DNA of 64,000 bases from JAWPMT01 sp965227935. GTDB taxonomy: Bacteria > Bacteroidota > Bacteroidia > Cytophagales > Cyclobacteriaceae. Position 1 is the stretch's first letter. Each line of letters starts with the position of its first letter. The stretch covers positions 496,001 to 560,000 of the forward strand of contig CBDDGS010000055.1 of NCBI GenBank assembly GCA_965227935.1, read 5' to 3'. A program made the position numbers and the translations under genes. Under the pieces are notes generated by a model. It had not been told where the DNA came from. It saw nothing but the letters and a program-made list of their open reading frames with translations, and ran no database searches. Below, one piece after another: positions 52,955 through 61,806 of the stretch.

Positions 52955-53812
52955 ATGAAACCTACTTATGTATCGGAGCAGAGACTCAAAAAATTTGTCT
53001 CTGCGGCACTCATGGAGGATGTTGGCCCCGGCGATCACTCATCGCTCGGTGCGATACCTGCTGGCGCCACCCGTGAAGCGATTCTACTCATAAAAGACGA
53101 TGGTATCCTGGCAGGGATCGATTTAGCAGATTTCATTTTTAAAACCGTCTGTGAGGATTACACGATTGATCGATACAAGGCGGACGGGGATCAGGTGCAT
53201 ACAGAGGATCAGGGTTTTAAAGTACACGGAGACGCCCATTCGATTTTAAAGGCCGAGCGATTGGTGCTCAACTGCATGCAGCGAATGAGTGGCATCGCCA
53301 CCTACACACACTACTTGAATGGCCTTATCAAGGGTAGCGGCGCCAGATTGCTGGATACCCGCAAGACAACGCCCAACTTCCGAATGCTTGAAAAATGGGC
53401 TGTGGCCATAGGCGGCGGTGTGAATCATCGCTTCGGCTTATATGATATGGTCATGCTCAAGGACAATCACATCGACTATGCAGGAGGGGTCAGAGCAGCC
53501 ATTGATCGCACCACCCACTACCTCGAAGAGAACAATTTGTCGCTGGACATAGAGATAGAAGTCAGAAATTTGGATGAACTTGCGGCTGTTTTAAAAGTAG
53601 GTGGCGTCAGAAGGATCATGTTGGATAATATGATCCCCTCCGAAATGAGGCAGGCCATAGCTTTGATTGACGGTCAATACGAAACCGAAGCCTCTGGAGG
53701 AATTACCGAAAAGAACATCCGAGAAATCGCAGAGACGGGTGTCAACTACATCTCTGTAGGCGCTCTGACGCACTCCTACAAAAGCTTAGATATGAGTTTA
53801 AAGGCTATTTAG
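52955..53812 (+). CDS. nadC: Nicotinate-nucleotide pyrophosphorylase (carboxylating)
   Basis: 285 residues, standard length. Motifs: EDVGPGDHSS near the N-terminus, ERLVLNCMQRMSGIAT, LDTRKTTPNFRMLEKWAV, GGGVNHRFGLYDMVMLKDNH and ASGGITEKNIREIAETGV. The enzyme condenses quinolinate with PRPP to form nicotinate mononucleotide and CO2 in de novo NAD synthesis. It follows DUF4783 by 12 nt and precedes the YcxB-like gene by 8 nt, so a single transcript is likely. Confidence 0.97.
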   Translation: MKPTYVSEQRLKKFVSAALMEDVGPGDHSSLGAIPAGATREAILLIKDDGILAGIDLADFIFKTVCEDYTIDRYKADGDQVHTEDQGFKVHGDAHSILKAERLVLNCMQRMSGIATYTHYLNGLIKGSGARLLDTRKTTPNFRMLEKWAVAIGGGVNHRFGLYDMVMLKDNHIDYAGGVRAAIDRTTHYLEENNLSLDIEIEVRNLDELAAVLKVGGVRRIMLDNMIPSEMRQAIALIDGQYETEASGGITEKNIREIAETGVNYISVGALTHSYKSLDMSLKAI

Positions 53813-53820
53813 GAGACATT

Positions 53821-54297
53821 ATGATTATCAAAACAAAAAAGTACCAGCTACCAACCAAAGTGTACATCAGAACGGCACTCGCTGCCGTCCTGAAGCAGCA
53901 GTGGTGGGTAGGCCTGATCTACCTGGCCATTTGTGCGGGTTATTTTGTGATCCCCAATTGGTGGTGGGTCATCGGTGCGTCCATTGGACTGGTGCTATAT
54001 CTGCTGTTTTGGCTGATTCAGTTCGCGGGAGTCACCCAACTGGAGCAGGGCAAGGTATTATTTCAGAAGTTGTCGTATGAGATAACGAGTCAGCAGATAC
54101 TGATCAAGCTCAATACCAAACAGGGTATGCCCATGAAGTGGGACCAGATCCGCCGAGCGAAAAAAGGAAAGGACAGCTTCACTTTGTTTGTCAGTAAAGC
54201 ACAGATCATTCATCTGCCTTTCAGGATTTTCAATAGCGACAATGAAGTGAGATTTCTCGAAACCGTCCTGAAGAGAAAAGGCTACATTCAGGAGTAG
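53821..54297 (+). CDS. YcxB-like membrane protein
   Basis: 158 residues. Two membrane helices (WWVGLIYLAICAGYFVI and WWVIGASIGLVLYLLFWLI) are followed by a soluble end (about 80-158) with SYEITSQQILIKLNTKQG, MKWDQIRRAKKGKDSFTLFV and IIHLPFRIF, as in the YcxB-like C-terminal domain. Function is unknown. It sits between nadC and recX; its stop overlaps the GTG start of recX by one base, so translation is coupled. Confidence 0.78.
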   Translation: MIIKTKKYQLPTKVYIRTALAAVLKQQWWVGLIYLAICAGYFVIPNWWWVIGASIGLVLYLLFWLIQFAGVTQLEQGKVLFQKLSYEITSQQILIKLNTKQGMPMKWDQIRRAKKGKDSFTLFVSKAQIIHLPFRIFNSDNEVRFLETVLKRKGYIQE

Positions 54298-54767
54298 TGC
54301 AGGAGGATCGGCTGAAGGAACTATGGCAAAAAGCCTCCGCACTTTGCGCCAAACAAGAAAAAGCTCCTAGCCAGATATTGCGCAAATTGGAAGGCTACGG
54401 TGCCTCGGCCGACGAAGCAGAGGCACTTCTTCAGCGACTCATCGACGAAAATTTTGTGAATGAGGAACGCTTTGCCCGGGCCTTCGTTTCTGACAAGTTT
54501 CGCTTCAATAAGTGGGGAAAGGTGAAAATAGCCTTCAACCTCCGGCAGCTGGGCATTGTTGAAGATCAAATCGAAAATGCCCTGGCGACAATCGAACCCC
54601 GTGACTACGAGGACTGCGTGCTGCAGATAGCCACACAAAAAGACCGCCAACTGGGCACGAGCCTCTCTCCCCGCCATCGTGAAAAGAAGATTGTCGACTT
54701 TCTACGTTCCAAGGGCTTTGAATTTGATGTAGCCCGAAAAGTGGCCGCTGATCTGTCCTCTCGCTAA
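54297..54767 (+). CDS. recX: Regulatory protein RecX
   Basis: 156 residues with a GTG start (54297) that shares one base with the upstream stop (TAGTG). RecX hallmarks: ILRKLEGYGASADEAEALLQ, LIDENFVNEERFARAFVSDK, RFNKWGKVKIAFNLRQLGI and FLRSKGFEFDVARKVA. It forms three helical repeats and restrains RecA filament growth in the cytoplasm. No recA is in the window. The starting region is normal for the family. Confidence 0.9.
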   Translation: MQEDRLKELWQKASALCAKQEKAPSQILRKLEGYGASADEAEALLQRLIDENFVNEERFARAFVSDKFRFNKWGKVKIAFNLRQLGIVEDQIENALATIEPRDYEDCVLQIATQKDRQLGTSLSPRHREKKIVDFLRSKGFEFDVARKVAADLSSR

Positions 54768-54830
54768 CAGTGAGAGGCGAAAACTGCCCCCGAAGGCATC
54801 TTTCCACTTGTGATAAGTGTAGTAACGAAC

Positions 54831-55262
54831 ATGAAATACGCAGTCATTACGCTCCTGCTATTGCAGGTGGGGTCCCACCACAACCTCAAAAATGGGCTGG
54901 CCATCGGCGGTTATGATCCCGTCTCTTACTTCGGCGAGTCGGGCCCATTGAAGGGAGATCGCCAATTCAAGGCAGCCTATGAGGGGGCTACCTATTATTT
55001 CACCAGTGCAGAGAATCGAAAGAGGTTCCAGTCCGATCCTTTGAAATACACACCAGTCTACGGAGGGTGGTGTGCCTATGCGATGGGGGCGACTGGCGAG
55101 AAGGTGAAAATCGATCCAGAGACCTTCAAGATCTTGGATAATCGGCTATACCTCTTTTATAATTTTTGGGGCAATAACACCCTCAAATCGTGGAACAGAA
55201 AGGAAAAACAGCTAAAAGGCAATGCCGACAAGTATTGGTCGGAGATTGTGTCCACTAAATAA
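54831..55262 (+). CDS. YHS-domain secreted protein
   Basis: 143 residues from ATG 54831 (MKYAVITLLLLQVGSHHN, a signal peptide); a GTG seven codons upstream is open but not signal-like. The YHS domain is clear: GLAIGGYDPVSYFGESGPLK, YYFTSAENRKRFQSDPLKY and YGGWCAYAMGATGEKVKID. The Cys in GGWCAY is the usual YHS cysteine. The domain is found in metal-related proteins; a role in binding copper or heavy metal is possible but not shown. It lies 63 nt past recX. Confidence 0.85.
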   Translation: MKYAVITLLLLQVGSHHNLKNGLAIGGYDPVSYFGESGPLKGDRQFKAAYEGATYYFTSAENRKRFQSDPLKYTPVYGGWCAYAMGATGEKVKIDPETFKILDNRLYLFYNFWGNNTLKSWNRKEKQLKGNADKYWSEIVSTK

Positions 55263-55302
55263 TATGGTCTTATTTTTGTCTGATTTAAAGCACTGAGGAT
55301 CT

Positions 55303-55809
55303 ATGCTAATCCAGCAAGCAGCACGCGAGCTACTACTTCAACTGAGTGACGTACTTGATGAACTGAAGGATGAGGACTTCTCCAAACCTATCCAGTCGTT
55401 GAGTGGATCCTCCATTGGGCAGCATGTCCGTCATACGATCGAGTTCTTCCTGTGCCTCATGGACGGTGTGGGAAAAGGCGAGATCAACTATGACAATCGC
55501 AAGCATGACAAATTCATCCAGGAAGACCGAAAGCTGGCCCTGAGTGTGATAGCATCTGTCGACGAGTTCCTGACCAGAACCCTCGAAAATCATCCGATGG
55601 ACCTGGTGGCAGATTACGACCCCAAGGGTTCGGAGTCCATTGCTATTCCCAGCAGCTTCTTCCGGGAACTAGCCTACAATATCGAGCACACGATTCACCA
55701 CATGGCGCTCATAAAGATTGGACTGCGGGATGTGGGTAATTATGTAAACATCCCCGACCACTTCGGCGTCGCGAGCTCCACGGTGCGGTACCAGCGAGGG
55801 CAGGCCTAA
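55303..55809 (+). CDS. DinB-superfamily protein
   Basis: 168 residues. The helical DinB bundle has candidate metal-ligand histidines in SSIGQHVRHTIEFFLCLM (residues about 46-56) and NIEHTIHHMALIKIGL (about 127-142). The N-terminal LIQQAARELLLQLSDVLDEL is typical. Some DinB proteins are thiol-dependent transferases, others have no known activity. It lies 7 nt upstream of the ATP-grasp gene, so the two are co-transcribed. The sequence differs clearly from the DinB protein at 35 kb. Confidence 0.8.
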   Translation: MLIQQAARELLLQLSDVLDELKDEDFSKPIQSLSGSSIGQHVRHTIEFFLCLMDGVGKGEINYDNRKHDKFIQEDRKLALSVIASVDEFLTRTLENHPMDLVADYDPKGSESIAIPSSFFRELAYNIEHTIHHMALIKIGLRDVGNYVNIPDHFGVASSTVRYQRGQA

Positions 55810-55816
55810 GCGTTTC

Positions 55817-56869
55817 ATGCCCACCAAAGTAGGGACCCTGCAAAAATGGTGGACCAGGATTTCCAGATTTGAATTCTGGCCATTCACACTGTTTTATTTA
55901 CCCGTCTTCGGCTACTACGGCTGGCTTGCCCTCCGTAGCAGATCGCTTTTCTTTTTCACAGCCTCCAATCCATCCATTGAGTTTGGCGGGATGATGGGCG
56001 AGAAGAAATCTGACATCTTTGATCTGATCCCACCAAAGTATATTCCCGTAACCAGGCTCTTCAAGGCCGACTCCTCCGCTGAGGCACTGCTCCAATACCT
56101 CAAAGAGGCAAGTCTGCAGTACCCCGTGATCCTCAAGCCCGATATGGGGGACCGAGGATGGATGGTGGAAAAGATCTCGACCAACGAGCAACTTCGGAAG
56201 TACCTGGCCACGATTGAGGTGGACTTTCTCGTCCAGGAATTTGTGAGCGAGCCAATAGAAGTTGGTGTCTTCTACGTACGTATGCCTGGAGAAAAGAGGG
56301 GCCGTATCACCTCCGTTGTCCGGAAGGGATTCTTATCCATACAAGGTGATGGACAACACACGGTTCAGGAGTTGCTGGAGCAAAATGTACGAGCTGTCTT
56401 GCAAGCGGATATGTCCAGTCCCGCAGTACAGTCCATAGCGGCGAATATCCCGGGCAAAGGCGAGGAGATCGAGATAGAGTCCATTGGCAACCACTGCAGG
56501 GGCACGACGTTCTTCGACGCAGGGGACTGGATAGACGATGCCTTGAGTATCACCTTCGACGAGGTCGCCGATCAGATTGAAGAGTTCTATTTTGGGCGGT
56601 TCGATATTCGCTGCCGGAGTATTGACGACCTCAGAAAAGGTGAGCACTTCAAGATCCTGGAACTCAATGGAGCAGGCGCAGAACCGGGTCATATCTACCA
56701 ACCCGGTTATTCACTGATACAAGCTTACAAGGATGTCACATGGCACTTAAAGCTACTTTTTGAGGTCAGTAGAGCCAACAGAAGAAGAGGACATAAATAT
56801 TGGAAATTCTCCGACGGTTGGAACAAATTACAGGAAGTCCGCACCTACAATAAGGCACGCACCACCTAG
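55817..56869 (+). CDS. ATP-grasp ligase-like protein, membrane-associated
   Basis: 350 residues. A hydrophobic N-terminal segment (FWPFTLFYLPVFGYYGWLAL) could sit on the membrane. Residues about 95-290 look like an ATP-grasp fold: VILKPDMGDRGWMVEKI (lysine and glycine loop), FLVQEFVSEPIEVGVFYV, and the metal-site end FKILELNGAGAEP. It resembles D-Ala-D-Ala ligase-type enzymes that make a peptide or amide bond through an acyl phosphate. It is followed 3 nt later by a LysE-type exporter and preceded by a DinB gene at 7 nt. The substrate is not known. Confidence 0.8.
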   Translation: MPTKVGTLQKWWTRISRFEFWPFTLFYLPVFGYYGWLALRSRSLFFFTASNPSIEFGGMMGEKKSDIFDLIPPKYIPVTRLFKADSSAEALLQYLKEASLQYPVILKPDMGDRGWMVEKISTNEQLRKYLATIEVDFLVQEFVSEPIEVGVFYVRMPGEKRGRITSVVRKGFLSIQGDGQHTVQELLEQNVRAVLQADMSSPAVQSIAANIPGKGEEIEIESIGNHCRGTTFFDAGDWIDDALSITFDEVADQIEEFYFGRFDIRCRSIDDLRKGEHFKILELNGAGAEPGHIYQPGYSLIQAYKDVTWHLKLLFEVSRANRRRGHKYWKFSDGWNKLQEVRTYNKARTT

Positions 56870-56872
56870 TTC

Positions 56873-57490
56873 ATGGCACTACAGGTATTTTTCATCGCCT
56901 TTATCATCAGTCTTCTGGGTTCGATCCCACCCGGCACGATCAACATCACGGCCATGAAGATGGGGATCCTCGGGATGACGAGAGCGGCCTATTTCCTGAT
57001 CCTTGGAGCTACTATCGTTGAGTTTTTCTATGCCTCTCTGGTACTGAAATTTCAGCAATTCCTCAGTCGTAACATTGAATTTACCCATCACTTCACGCTC
57101 GTGACGGGTATCGTGCTTTGCATCCTCGGCATTCTGTCGATTCGCTCACATAGCACGTCGAAGACCATCGCCTTGAAATCTGCCGAACGCGGGCGCAATG
57201 GTTTTGTAAAAGGAATTGTGCTCGGCTTTTTGAATCCTCTGTCTATCCCGTTTTGGTTGGCCGTGACAGCCTACCTGCAAAGTCACGGGTGGATCTCGGT
57301 GGAAGGGTGGTCCTTTTGGACATACCTGGTGGGTATATTCCTAGGCTCCATTGTGACGCTCATCCTGGCCATCCGGCTTGGCAATCGATTCACGGCTATC
57401 AGCGACAATCAGCTGCTGGTGCACGTCCTCCCAGGCGTCACCTTTCTGAGCCTTGGAGCCTACAACCTCTATTTGTGGTTTGTGAATTAA
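56873..57490 (+). CDS. LysE-family exporter
   Basis: 205 residues with six membrane segments. The N-terminal signature FIAFIISLLGSIPPGTINIT matches the LysE/RhtB family (GPxP-type turn), and the ends ILGFLNPLSIPFWLAVTAYL (second half) and LLVHVLPGVTFLSLGAYNLY are typical. Such proteins export amino acids or small related solutes across the inner membrane. It is only 3 nt from the ATP-grasp gene, which suggests export of its product. It overlaps the convergent VOC gene by 4 nt. Confidence 0.88.
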   Translation: MALQVFFIAFIISLLGSIPPGTINITAMKMGILGMTRAAYFLILGATIVEFFYASLVLKFQQFLSRNIEFTHHFTLVTGIVLCILGILSIRSHSTSKTIALKSAERGRNGFVKGIVLGFLNPLSIPFWLAVTAYLQSHGWISVEGWSFWTYLVGIFLGSIVTLILAIRLGNRFTAISDNQLLVHVLPGVTFLSLGAYNLYLWFVN

Positions 57491-57882
57491 CCCCAAAGCC
57501 CTGAAGGCACAATCTCCAGCACATGCTCGTCCGGGTCCAGAAAGTAGAAGGAGCGCAAACCCCCGGGCCATTCCTGTTCAAAGATGATCTCTATGCCTCT
57601 CTGTATTACATTGGCCCTTGTCTCTTCGTATTCCGCAACCGGCACCTCAAATGCCAGGTGCTGATGACCCTCAGCGTAGTGTGGGGGCAGTACCTTTTCT
57701 TCCTTGGTCGCTGCAGGGTCAAAACATAGCAGCACACTCTCGCCCGCACGAAAGAAGACATGACGCCCGGCAGTGAAGTTGATCAGCTCAAACCCCATGA
57801 CTTCCTGATAAAATTCCCTGGTCCGTACAAGGTCATGTACATAAATGCACGTCTCTTTGATATGTGTGATGTTGCCAATCAT
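57487..57882 (-). CDS. VOC (glyoxalase/bleomycin resistance) family protein
   Basis: 131 residues, one VOC domain of two beta-alpha-beta-beta-beta modules. The wording ITHIKETCIYVHDLVRTREF, HQHLAFEV and SFYFLDPDEHVLEIV is typical; the metal-type ligands His7 (ITHI) and His in HLAFEV and Glu in LEIV are kept. Family members include glyoxalase I, dioxygenases and antibiotic-binding proteins; the substrate is not readable. It converges with the LysE gene (4-nt overlap) and diverges from the ClC gene. Confidence 0.85.
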   Translation of the reverse strand: MIGNITHIKETCIYVHDLVRTREFYQEVMGFELINFTAGRHVFFRAGESVLLCFDPAATKEEKVLPPHYAEGHQHLAFEVPVAEYEETRANVIQRGIEIIFEQEWPGGLRSFYFLDPDEHVLEIVPSGLWG

Positions 57883-57926
57883 TCACTGAAAATAGGCAAG
57901 AACAGGGGTATTTTATAGGGGTCTCC

Positions 57927-57934
57927 TATCTTTG
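57927..57934 (+). promoter_or_regulatory. -7 promoter element of the ClC gene
   Basis: TATCTTTG matches TAnnTTTG exactly; transcription would begin near 57941, so both candidate starts of the ClC gene (TTG 57973, ATG 57994) lie inside the transcript. Confidence 0.5.
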
Positions 57935-57993
57935 CCACCCGATCTGCATCCAACTAATATCCCCAGGAAGTCTTGAATTGGAACAAACTGCTG

Positions 57994-59751
57994 ATGCGGC
58001 TGGCTATCTGGCGCCTCAGATACATTGGCGAGAACAACTTCATCCTGATTGTCGCGGGGGTCATTGGTCTCATCGCGGGGCTGGCTGCGGTCACCCTTAA
58101 GACCTCTGTGCATGCCATTCAAAATTTCCTGGCTCGGAATACGGACTTCATAGGTTTCGACTGGTTTTACATCACCTACCCACTTATTGGAATTCTGTTG
58201 ACGATGCTGGTCGCGAAATACATCTTCAAAGAGAGTCTAGGTCACGGCATCACACAGATACTTTATGCCATCTCCAAGAACTCAAGCATCATCGCGCGAG
58301 CCAAGATGTATTCGAGGATGATCACCAGTGCCATTACCGTTGGCTTTGGTGGTTCTGTTGGTTTGGAGGCGCCCATTGTCGTAACTGGCTCAGCTATTGG
58401 ATCAAATGTGGCCCGTTTTTTCCACCTCAATTACAAGCGACGCACATTGCTCATCGGCTGTGGATCTGCTGGGGCCGTTTCAGCAATATTCAACTCGCCC
58501 ATCACCGGGGTGATTTTCGCCGTGGAGGTAATTTTGACAGAGGTCACTATCTCCAAATTCATTCCCATCCTCATCGCTTCCGTTGCGGGGCAGCTCGTAA
58601 CCATCGTATTGCTAGGCGAGGACATCCTCTTTTCATTCCGCCTCGTGGACGGATTCCGCACTTCAGAGACGTTGCACTACTTTGGTCTGGGCATTGTCTG
58701 TGGGTTGATCTCCGTCTATTTCACCCGGATCATGTACAGGGTGGAGAATGCAGTGAAAAGCATCCGCAGCAGCGTTGGCAGAGCCGTCTTCGGAGGCATG
58801 GCACTAGCAATACTCATACTCATATTTCCTCCAGTCTATGGTGAGGGGTATGAGTCCATCAAACAGCTGCTTTCCGGTGAGGCCTCACAAGTATTCGAGA
58901 GCAGCTTCTTCTCCGTCTTTCGAGACAACACCTATCTGCCTGTTTTTCTGCTGACCCTGGTGATTTTGGTAAAGCCTGTCGCCACAGCGATCACCATCGG
59001 GGCTGGTGGCAGCGGGGGAATCTTTGCTCCTTCGCTCTTCATGGGTGGATTAACGGGATTCACGCTAGCATATACTATCAACCTTCTCATTCCAGGTGCC
59101 AATCTCAGCCTTAGCAGTTTCACGCTCGTGGGCATGTGCGGCGTAATGAGTGGTGTGCTCCACGCTCCATTGACGGCTATCTTCCTGATTGCTGAAATCA
59201 CCGGCGGCTACCAGCTCTTTGTCCCGCTAATGTTGGTTTCGGCTATCTCCTTTACGACGATATCTTACTTCGAGAAATACTCATTGTACACCAAGTCACT
59301 GATCGAGAAAGGCGACCTCATTCCTTATGACAAGGACCTGATCGTGTTGAGTCTATTGAATATCTCCAAGCTCATTGAAAAAGATCTGCTCACCATCCAC
59401 CCAGAGCAAAGTCTTGGTGATCTGACAGAGCTAGTCAAAAAAAGTAAGCGCAACATATTCCCTGTCATCAATGAAGAAAATGAGCTCCAGGGAATTGTCA
59501 CACTGGACGATATCAGAGACATCATGTTTGATCAGGAGAAACGCGACAATGTCCTGATCCAGGCAATCATGCAGAAGCCCCCAGCCTACGTATCACCCCA
59601 CGAGAAAATGCAATCAGTTATGAATAAATTCCAGCTGACGCAGGCGTGGAACCTACCGGTGATCGACGACGGAAAATACGTGGGATTTGTGTCCAAAAGT
59701 CGCATCTTCAATGCCTACCGGAGCAAATTGATCAAGCAAACCCAGGAGTAG
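57994..59751 (+). CDS. ClC-family chloride channel/antiporter with CBS domains
   Basis: About 585 residues from ATG 57994 (MRLAIWRLRYIGENNF); TTG 57973 gives seven more. The membrane part has ClC motifs: GFGGSVGLEAPIVVTGSAIG (the Glu equivalent to the gating glutamate is kept) and ITIGAGGSGGIFAPSLFMGG. The GSGIP motif is changed to SLGHGITQIL, so ion selectivity may differ. Residues about 445-585 are two CBS domains (IHPEQSLGDLTELVKKSKRN, VTLDDIRDIMF; VSPHEKMQSVMNKF, WNLPVIDDGKYVGFVSKSRI) that probably sense adenine nucleotides. It acts in the inner membrane as a chloride/proton exchanger or channel. Confidence 0.92.
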   Translation: MRLAIWRLRYIGENNFILIVAGVIGLIAGLAAVTLKTSVHAIQNFLARNTDFIGFDWFYITYPLIGILLTMLVAKYIFKESLGHGITQILYAISKNSSIIARAKMYSRMITSAITVGFGGSVGLEAPIVVTGSAIGSNVARFFHLNYKRRTLLIGCGSAGAVSAIFNSPITGVIFAVEVILTEVTISKFIPILIASVAGQLVTIVLLGEDILFSFRLVDGFRTSETLHYFGLGIVCGLISVYFTRIMYRVENAVKSIRSSVGRAVFGGMALAILILIFPPVYGEGYESIKQLLSGEASQVFESSFFSVFRDNTYLPVFLLTLVILVKPVATAITIGAGGSGGIFAPSLFMGGLTGFTLAYTINLLIPGANLSLSSFTLVGMCGVMSGVLHAPLTAIFLIAEITGGYQLFVPLMLVSAISFTTISYFEKYSLYTKSLIEKGDLIPYDKDLIVLSLLNISKLIEKDLLTIHPEQSLGDLTELVKKSKRNIFPVINEENELQGIVTLDDIRDIMFDQEKRDNVLIQAIMQKPPAYVSPHEKMQSVMNKFQLTQAWNLPVIDDGKYVGFVSKSRIFNAYRSKLIKQTQE

Positions 59752-60153
59752 GAAATCACCACAGCACAAAAAACTACAAAAAGTGCCTCTGCTAGTGGTC
59801 CATTGAATTATCCACAAAATCTGGCATTCAAGTCAATAGCGTTACATGATTGCTTTTCAGCTACTTATACCAAATATTATTTGGGTCTGTTGAAAAATGG
59901 CCATAGCTGTGGAAAAGTACCCTTCTCTCCGAAAAATGCAAATTCAATAGTAAACCCAGGCGTGCCATACACAACGGAATAAAAGTCACTCCTCTGGGAC
60001 CTGGTTTTCCAAAAGGATAGCTTTTTCACACCCACCGTTCACGTCAATATCTCCCCCATTCATTCCCCGAAATATTCAATAATTGACAACCCAGAGGTAA
60101 AGATTTGCTCAAATGATAAACATTGCGGGACACTTCCACGTATTATTAGGCCT
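59752..60153. other. Intergenic region between the ClC and thioredoxin genes
   Basis: 402 nt, AT-rich, with no gene I can support. It has one perfect DnaA box, TTATCCACA (59808-59816), and a TGTGGAAAA near 59909 (one mismatch). A lone box plus a degenerate one is not good evidence for an origin, and no dnaA, dnaN or gidA gene is near. No terminator hairpin is clear for the ClC gene. Confidence 0.4.
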
Positions 60154-60615
60154 ATGCGACATGTGATGATCGGGGTACTGGCATTATCCTTGACATTTGC
60201 GAATGCTCAAGATCTCGAGATAATCAAGTACCATCAACTGGCTAGCGAAATGACTGGTAGCAATCAGCTTACCGTCATCAACTTTTGGGCGACCTGGTGC
60301 GGTCCCTGCATCAAAGAACTTCCTCACTTCGAAGAGGCCAACAAAATGGACAACGTCCGCGTGATGCTTGTCAGTCTCGATTTTGTGGAAGATGAAGCCA
60401 AAGTCAAGAATTTCGTACAGAAAAGAAACCTGCAGTCTGAAGTCTACTTACTAGACGAAAAAGACTATGATGACTACATGGGCAAGGTCGACGAGTCCTG
60501 GTCCGGTGCAATCCCTGCAACATTGATCGTGGATCAACGCGGCAGGAAATATTTCTATGAGCAAGCTTTCAATCGCCAGGAGCTGCTTTCAAAAATTAAC
60601 AAATTCGTCAATTGA
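60154..60615 (+). CDS. Secreted thioredoxin/TlpA-like protein
   Basis: 153 residues. Signal peptide MRHVMIGVLALSLTFANAQ, then a thioredoxin fold with the active site NFWATWCGPCIKELPHF and the cis-proline in SGAIPATLIVDQRGR. It is a TlpA/ResA-type thiol reductase or redox protein in the periplasm. It precedes a second thioredoxin-fold protein gene by 16 nt, so the two are probably co-transcribed. The partner proteins are not known. Confidence 0.9.
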   Translation: MRHVMIGVLALSLTFANAQDLEIIKYHQLASEMTGSNQLTVINFWATWCGPCIKELPHFEEANKMDNVRVMLVSLDFVEDEAKVKNFVQKRNLQSEVYLLDEKDYDDYMGKVDESWSGAIPATLIVDQRGRKYFYEQAFNRQELLSKINKFVN

Positions 60616-60631
60616 CAAAATGCATGGCAAC

Positions 60632-61258
60632 ATGAAAAGAACATTCCTATTGGTTACCGGGGTATTGGCTGTAGTTGGCATCCTCTTCATGAATGCATCA
60701 TCAGATGTGCGTGGATATGAAGTAGGGGACTATGCAAGAGACTTCGAACTCGAGAACGTGGACGGCAAGATGGTCTCAATGGCAGACTACTCCGACGCTA
60801 AGGGCTTTATCGTCGTATTCACTTGCAATACTTGCCCGTATGCTAAAATGTATGAGAATCGCATCATCGAGTTGGACAAAGAATTTAAGGCCAAGGGCTT
60901 TCCAGTCATTGCGATCAATCCCAATGATCCGTCGCAACAACCTGGAGATAGCATGGACGAGATGAAAGCCCGTGCATCCAGCAAGAGCTACCCTTTCCCG
61001 TATTTACGAGATGATGCCCAGGACGTGACAGCCGCCTACGGCGCCGCAAAAACTCCTCATGTATTTGTGTTGAACAAAGAAGAGAATGGAAAGTATAGAG
61101 TGGAGTACATCGGAGCCATCGATGATAGTCCCAGAGACGCCTCCGACGTAGGTGAGGCATTCGTGGCCAATGCGATCAACGCATTGCTGAATGGAGAGAA
61201 GCCAACAGTTACCAGTAAGCGTGCTGTCGGGTGCGCCATTAAATGGCGGCAGTCTTAA
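60632..61258 (+). CDS. Secreted thioredoxin-fold protein (peroxiredoxin/AhpC-TSA type)
   Basis: 208 residues from ATG 60632, chosen because MKRTFLLVTGVLAVVGILFM is a signal or anchor sequence; the open frame extends upstream but overlaps the previous gene. The redox motif is FTCNTCPYAKMYENRI, of the thioredoxin-like CNTCPY type seen in redoxin-domain proteins; further FPVIAINPNDPSQQPGDSMD and GAAKTPHVFVLNKEE (cis-proline) follow. It belongs to a common Bacteroidota family annotated as thioredoxin family protein. A late Cys (KRAVGCAIKW) is conserved in the type. A strong terminator follows. Confidence 0.88.
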   Translation: MKRTFLLVTGVLAVVGILFMNASSDVRGYEVGDYARDFELENVDGKMVSMADYSDAKGFIVVFTCNTCPYAKMYENRIIELDKEFKAKGFPVIAINPNDPSQQPGDSMDEMKARASSKSYPFPYLRDDAQDVTAAYGAAKTPHVFVLNKEENGKYRVEYIGAIDDSPRDASDVGEAFVANAINALLNGEKPTVTSKRAVGCAIKWRQS

Positions 61259-61282
61259 AACGAGATTGACAACTAGTCATGG

Positions 61283-61311
61283 AAGGGAATCTGCATTGAT
61301 TCCCTTTTTTT
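61283..61311 (+). terminator. Intrinsic terminator of the thioredoxin-fold gene pair
   Basis: AAGGGAATC and GATTCCCTT pair perfectly around a TGCATT loop and run into a tract of seven T residues, 25 nt past the stop codon. Confidence 0.88.
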
Positions 61312-61744
61312 ATGCAAAAGCTTTTCGATAAATGGGCTTTCGATACAGAAACTGCAGGTACATCGGGAGGTACATAATAAGGTCCGTCAACATCCAGCCG
61401 GTGGAGTAGGAGATGTCATCAATGATCGTCGCTCCATCGCCGTCTTGCCTGACCTCATGGTGATGTACCCATGAACTGAGAAAAAATGGAAGCTTGATCC
61501 CCTTATCAACGAATACCCAACGATCCGTGTCCTTCTGATCTGAAACGATCTCGCTGGTCCATTCCTGGCGGAAGAAAATGAAGTTGAGCTGTAGCGACAC
61601 AATATTTCCGGTTTCTGATCCGTCAAAACGAAGCAGCTTGACTTTTGGGAATGGTGGGCTCAATTGAACGAAAAGGTCCTCGTTAAAACCATGCTGAACT
61701 TTCTCCAGTGACGATCGAACGCCCGTCGAAATCTTTAACCTCAT
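61310..61744 (-). CDS. SRPBCC-superfamily (START-like) protein
   Basis: 144 residues. The pattern of a helix-grip ligand-binding fold is seen: an N-terminal strand MRLKISTGVRSSL, a helix containing LEKVQHGFNEDLFVQLSPPF, VKLLRFDGSETGNIVSLQL, FVDKGIKLPFFLSSWVHHHE and a C-terminal helix (YLPMYLQFLYRKPIYRKAF). The W-x-HHHE segment is characteristic of this ligand-binding type. Ligand and function are unknown. Its end overlaps the preceding terminator's last bases. Confidence 0.75.
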   Translation of the reverse strand: MRLKISTGVRSSLEKVQHGFNEDLFVQLSPPFPKVKLLRFDGSETGNIVSLQLNFIFFRQEWTSEIVSDQKDTDRWVFVDKGIKLPFFLSSWVHHHEVRQDGDGATIIDDISYSTGWMLTDLIMYLPMYLQFLYRKPIYRKAFA

Positions 61745-61806
61745 ATGGAGGTGAACATGCGGATAAGCCTAATGTTTTGCCAAAAGTCGTACGTCCTGAT
61801 CTCGGA

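Noticed and set aside
59808..59909. DnaA box TTATCCACA and a near match in a 402-nt AT-rich gap, as a possible replication origin
   Set aside because: Only one perfect box and one degenerate one; a second perfect box occurs near 27889 by chance. A 9-mer is expected about every 130 kb per strand. No dnaA, dnaN or similar gene is nearby.
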